Of a DNA stretch of 12,249 bases, positions 10,157 through 12,249 are shown one piece after another. This stretch comes from JBDTGE01 sp050742975 (GTDB lineage: Bacteria > Actinomycetota > Actinomycetes > Mycobacteriales > Jatrophihabitantaceae): the NCBI GenBank assembly GCA_050742975.1, contig JBOGDQ010000258.1:1-12249 (forward strand). Direction: 5' to 3'. Below the pieces are notes generated by a model. That model worked only from the letters and a program-made list of their open reading frames with translations. It was not told the origin of the DNA and searched no databases. The position numbers and the translations under genes are program-made. Each line of letters starts with the position of its first letter. The stretch's first letter is position 1.

Positions 10157-11731
10157 ATGACGATTCGTTCGCCACGTCGGCTCGCGGTCGCCGTCCTGTG
10201 CGTGGCAGTGCTGCTCACCGTGGTCGTCATCGCCGTCGTGCGGAACTCCAAGAGCCCGGCGACGCTATCGGCCAGCAGCGGGCCGCAGACGATCCGGACA
10301 GCCGACGGGACGAGGTTGTCGGCCTACAGCTACGTGCCCGGCGACGAGGGTCCTCATCCATTGCTGGTGATGCCGGCCAGCTGGGGCTCGCCCGCGACCG
10401 AGTACGCCAGCGTCGCGTACGGCTACGCGGCGCTCGGCTACGTCGTGGTGGCCTACGCGCAGCGCGGGTTCGGCGGATCCACCGGCGAGATCGATCTGGC
10501 CGGACCGGGCTCGCAGTCCGACGTGACGACGGTGATCAGCTGGGCGCTCGTCCACACGCCGGCCGCCAGGAATCGGATCGGTGTGGTGGGTGCGTCCTAC
10601 GGTGCGGGGGTCGGCCTGCTTGCGGCCGAGCATGACAGCCGGATCAGGGCCGTCGTCGCGCTCAGCGGGTGGACCGACCTCGCGCAGACACTGGCGCCCG
10701 GTGGCACGCTCAGCCGGCAGGCGTACGCGACGCTGTTCGCCGCCGTCGCGTCGGCTCGGCTGAGCCCCGACGTCCGGACGTTCGTCGCGCAACTCCGGGC
10801 CGGCGACGCGGCAGCCGCGCTGGCGACGCTGCGGAGGCTCTCACCGTTCCGGTCGGCGGTCACGGACGTGGCCGCGCTGAACCGGCGCGGCACCGCGGTG
10901 ATGATCGGCGACGCGTACCAGGACTCGTTGCTGCCTCCGGCGCCGGTCGTCCGGTTCTTCGAGCAGCTCACCGCGCCGAAGCGGCTGGAGCTGGCCGTGG
11001 GCGATCACTCCGGTCCGGCGCTGAGCGGACTGCGCGGCCAGAAGAACGCTCTGTGGGAGAACGCCGCGAGGTGGACGAACCGGTACGTGGCCGGCGACGG
11101 CACCGGCATCCAGACCCAGCAGCCGGTGCAACTTGAGGACGCGAACACGCAGCAGGTGCGCGGATATCCGAGCTGGGCGGCGGTGGGACGCGCGCGGACG
11201 TTGCGGCTGACCACGCTGCTGTCGGGAGTCGGGCAGCTGGCCGGTGCGTCCGCCCCGTGGACACACCGCATCACGGCCGGCGTCGACACGAGCGCCGATG
11301 CCGGACCGGAGCAGTTCAACACCGGACAGCCGTACCGGGTGCCCGCGCTGTCCCTCGCCGGAATCTCGCGATCGGCCGGCGCCGTGTGGAATGCGCCGAC
11401 GGTGGCAAGTCCGACGCTGGTCAGCGGTGTGGTGAGCCTGCACGCGGCCGTGACGGTTGCCGCCCCCGCGTCGTTGTTCGCGTACCTGTACGACGTGGAC
11501 GCCGGCGGTACCGGTCGGTTGATCACTACCGGGACGATGACGCTGACCGGCGCGGGTCCTGCCGACATCAACCTCGAGCCGATCTCGTGGACGGTGCCGG
11601 CCGGGCATCACGTCAGTGTGGTCGTGGACACCGTCGATCCCCGCTACCTCGGCCGGAGCGTTCCCGGTAGCACCGTCACGATCGGTTCGACGGCCGCTGA
11701 TCCGGCGACGCTGTCGGTACCGCTGGGCTGA
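10157..11731 (+). CDS. Membrane-anchored alpha/beta hydrolase of the S15/CocE (X-Pro dipeptidyl-peptidase-like) type
   Basis: 524 aa. The N-terminus has RSPRR followed by one hydrophobic helix (about 9-28, ending in RN), an anchor or uncleaved signal, so the enzyme likely faces outside. The hydrolase fold follows: QTIRTADGTRLSAYSYVPG (44-62), VVVAYAQRGFGGSTGEID (96-113), nucleophile elbow GASYGAG (S147), MIGDAYQDSLLPP (249-261) with D252 or D256 as acid, and VGDHSGP with H284. Residues from about 340 form a beta-rich C-terminal part (RTLRLTTLL, SPTLVSGVVSLHAAVTVAA, FAYLYDVDAGG) like the jelly-roll of S15/CocE enzymes. Substrates of this family range from X-Pro peptides to esters, so specificity is open. 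No good Shine-Dalgarno precedes ATG 10157; CATGAT at 10142 could be a -10 box giving a very short leader. Confidence 0.85.
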   Translation: MTIRSPRRLAVAVLCVAVLLTVVVIAVVRNSKSPATLSASSGPQTIRTADGTRLSAYSYVPGDEGPHPLLVMPASWGSPATEYASVAYGYAALGYVVVAYAQRGFGGSTGEIDLAGPGSQSDVTTVISWALVHTPAARNRIGVVGASYGAGVGLLAAEHDSRIRAVVALSGWTDLAQTLAPGGTLSRQAYATLFAAVASARLSPDVRTFVAQLRAGDAAAALATLRRLSPFRSAVTDVAALNRRGTAVMIGDAYQDSLLPPAPVVRFFEQLTAPKRLELAVGDHSGPALSGLRGQKNALWENAARWTNRYVAGDGTGIQTQQPVQLEDANTQQVRGYPSWAAVGRARTLRLTTLLSGVGQLAGASAPWTHRITAGVDTSADAGPEQFNTGQPYRVPALSLAGISRSAGAVWNAPTVASPTLVSGVVSLHAAVTVAAPASLFAYLYDVDAGGTGRLITTGTMTLTGAGPADINLEPISWTVPAGHHVSVVVDTVDPRYLGRSVPGSTVTIGSTAADPATLSVPLG

Positions 11732-11783
11732 GCGCCACCCGGTCCGCACCGGACGCTGCTGTAGCGGGCAAGCTCTCCGCGGC

Positions 11784-12038
11784 CTACCGGACGAGGCGCT
11801 GCAGCGCGGCCGGCTGCGGCTCGCCGGCGGCAAGAGCACCGGTGGCCGCCCGGTACTGCTCGCCGGTGATGGCGCCGGACAGCAGCTCGGCGGTGAGCGT
11901 GCGCTCGACGTCCTCGGGCGCATCGGCGAGGAGCGCGCGGATTGCGAGGGGGTCGCTCTGCCGCCATCCGGCGTCCAGCGCGCAGAGGATGGCCACGAGC
12001 GCGAGCGCGCCCAGCACGGCGATCACTACGAGTGTCAT
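11784..12038 (-). CDS. Small single-helix membrane protein with SHOCT-like C-terminus
   Basis: 84 aa. ATG 12038 is fixed by AAGGAGG at 12051-12045 with a 6-base spacer; the open frame upstream to 12221 is not used. A transmembrane helix covers about 3-21 (LVVIAVLGALALVAILCAL). The remainder is cytoplasmic or exposed and includes ERTLTAELLSGAITGEQYRAA (about 45-65 in two pieces), which resembles the short SHOCT motif, L-x2-L-x2-G-x-I-T-x-E-(E/Q)-(F/Y), found at the C-terminus of many small membrane proteins. The function of such proteins is unknown. It converges on the hydrolase gene, with 52 bases between stops that hold a weak GTCCG/CGGAC hairpin. Confidence 0.75.
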   Translation of the reverse strand: MTLVVIAVLGALALVAILCALDAGWRQSDPLAIRALLADAPEDVERTLTAELLSGAITGEQYRAATGALAAGEPQPAALQRLVR

Positions 12039-12058
12039 GGCAGGCCTCCTTAACGCGG

Positions 12059-12066
12059 ACCATACA
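12059..12066 (-). promoter_or_regulatory. Candidate -10 box for the small membrane protein
   Basis: TATGGT (12064-12059) fits TANNNT and would begin transcription near 12052, leaving a leader of about 14 bases that is mainly the Shine-Dalgarno. No clear -35. From here to the right edge I see only a small GCCCT/AGGGC hairpin near 12201-12215 and no supported gene. Confidence 0.35.
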
Positions 12067-12249
12067 CCTGGCCGGTACGCGCAGGCCAGCGAATCACCCG
12101 CGAGAATCGGACATTTCGCTACCCACCGGTAACCGAAGGGACAGGCCGATCCGACCATCCGCGTCCGCCCCGGCGACCAAGTCAGTACCATCGCTGACGC
12201 CCCGCCCTCGTAGGGCAGCAAGAGAACTCTAGAGGCCCCGGAATCGTTG

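Noticed and set aside
12039..12221. N-terminal extension of the small membrane protein to 12221
   Set aside because: No ribosome site and no hydrophobic or family features in the added part; ATG 12038 has AAGGAGG at 6 bases.
12195..12249. Start of another tRNA or gene at the right edge
   Set aside because: Only a 5-bp GCCCT/AGGGC hairpin and a CTCTAGAG palindrome are seen; no tRNA arms or supported start codon.

Overview
This window is high-GC chromosomal DNA of an actinobacterium. The evidence is codon use, SD-less starts preceded by TANNNT boxes, and a gene order that matches actinobacterial chromosomes: galU, glp/moeA, rimJ, sepX/glpR and tRNA on one strand, with 5-formyl-THF cyclo-ligase, fmdB, a SAF gene and mscL on the other. 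The genus cannot be fixed; a Frankiales-like or related soil actinomycete would fit. Most genes are conserved housekeeping genes. The right third is more lineage-specific and encodes exported proteins.

Layout. (1) 1-171: tRNA-Ala(CGC) on the minus strand with a hairpin terminator. A plus-strand open frame entering from the left edge ends inside the 3' end of the tRNA and reads like the last residues of a tyrosine integrase, so the left edge may be the end of an integrated element. (2) 233-3835, minus strand: galU, glp (MoeA/gephyrin-like), rimJ-type acetyltransferase, sepX/glpR. In Corynebacterium and Streptomyces the last membrane protein and Glp belong to the cell-division machinery. (3) 3928-6175, plus strand: 5-FTHF cyclo-ligase, FmdB zinc ribbon with a Ser/Gly tail, a SAF/CpaB-like exported protein, and MscL with a C-terminal double-CxxC zinc ribbon. 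(4) 6226-7903, minus strand: a tightly overlapping moaC-mog-moaE set for molybdopterin synthesis, then an unexplained pair of long inverted repeats, then a small acidic protein ending in a terminator convergent with mscL. (5) 8099-11731, plus strand: a secreted sedolisin (S53) peptidase with Ig-like and carbohydrate-binding-like C-terminal domains, a strong terminator, and a membrane-anchored S15/CocE-type alpha/beta hydrolase. (6) 11784-12038, minus strand: a small one-helix membrane protein with a SHOCT-like motif. The last ~210 bases hold its promoter and no gene I can support.

How the parts fit. MoaC, Mog and MoaE act in sequence on the molybdopterin path, and Glp has the fold of the final molybdenum-insertion enzyme but sits with its membrane receptor in the divisome cluster. 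The S53 peptidase and the anchored hydrolase could form a small extracellular protein-degradation pair (inference). The most unusual structures are the paired inverted repeats at 6385-6518, the possible integrase tail over the tRNA, the apparent leaderless starts shared by galU, the cyclo-ligase, the SAF gene and moaC, the altered signature residues of Glp, and the zinc-ribbon MscL. I did not find a clear new defence or biosynthetic system.
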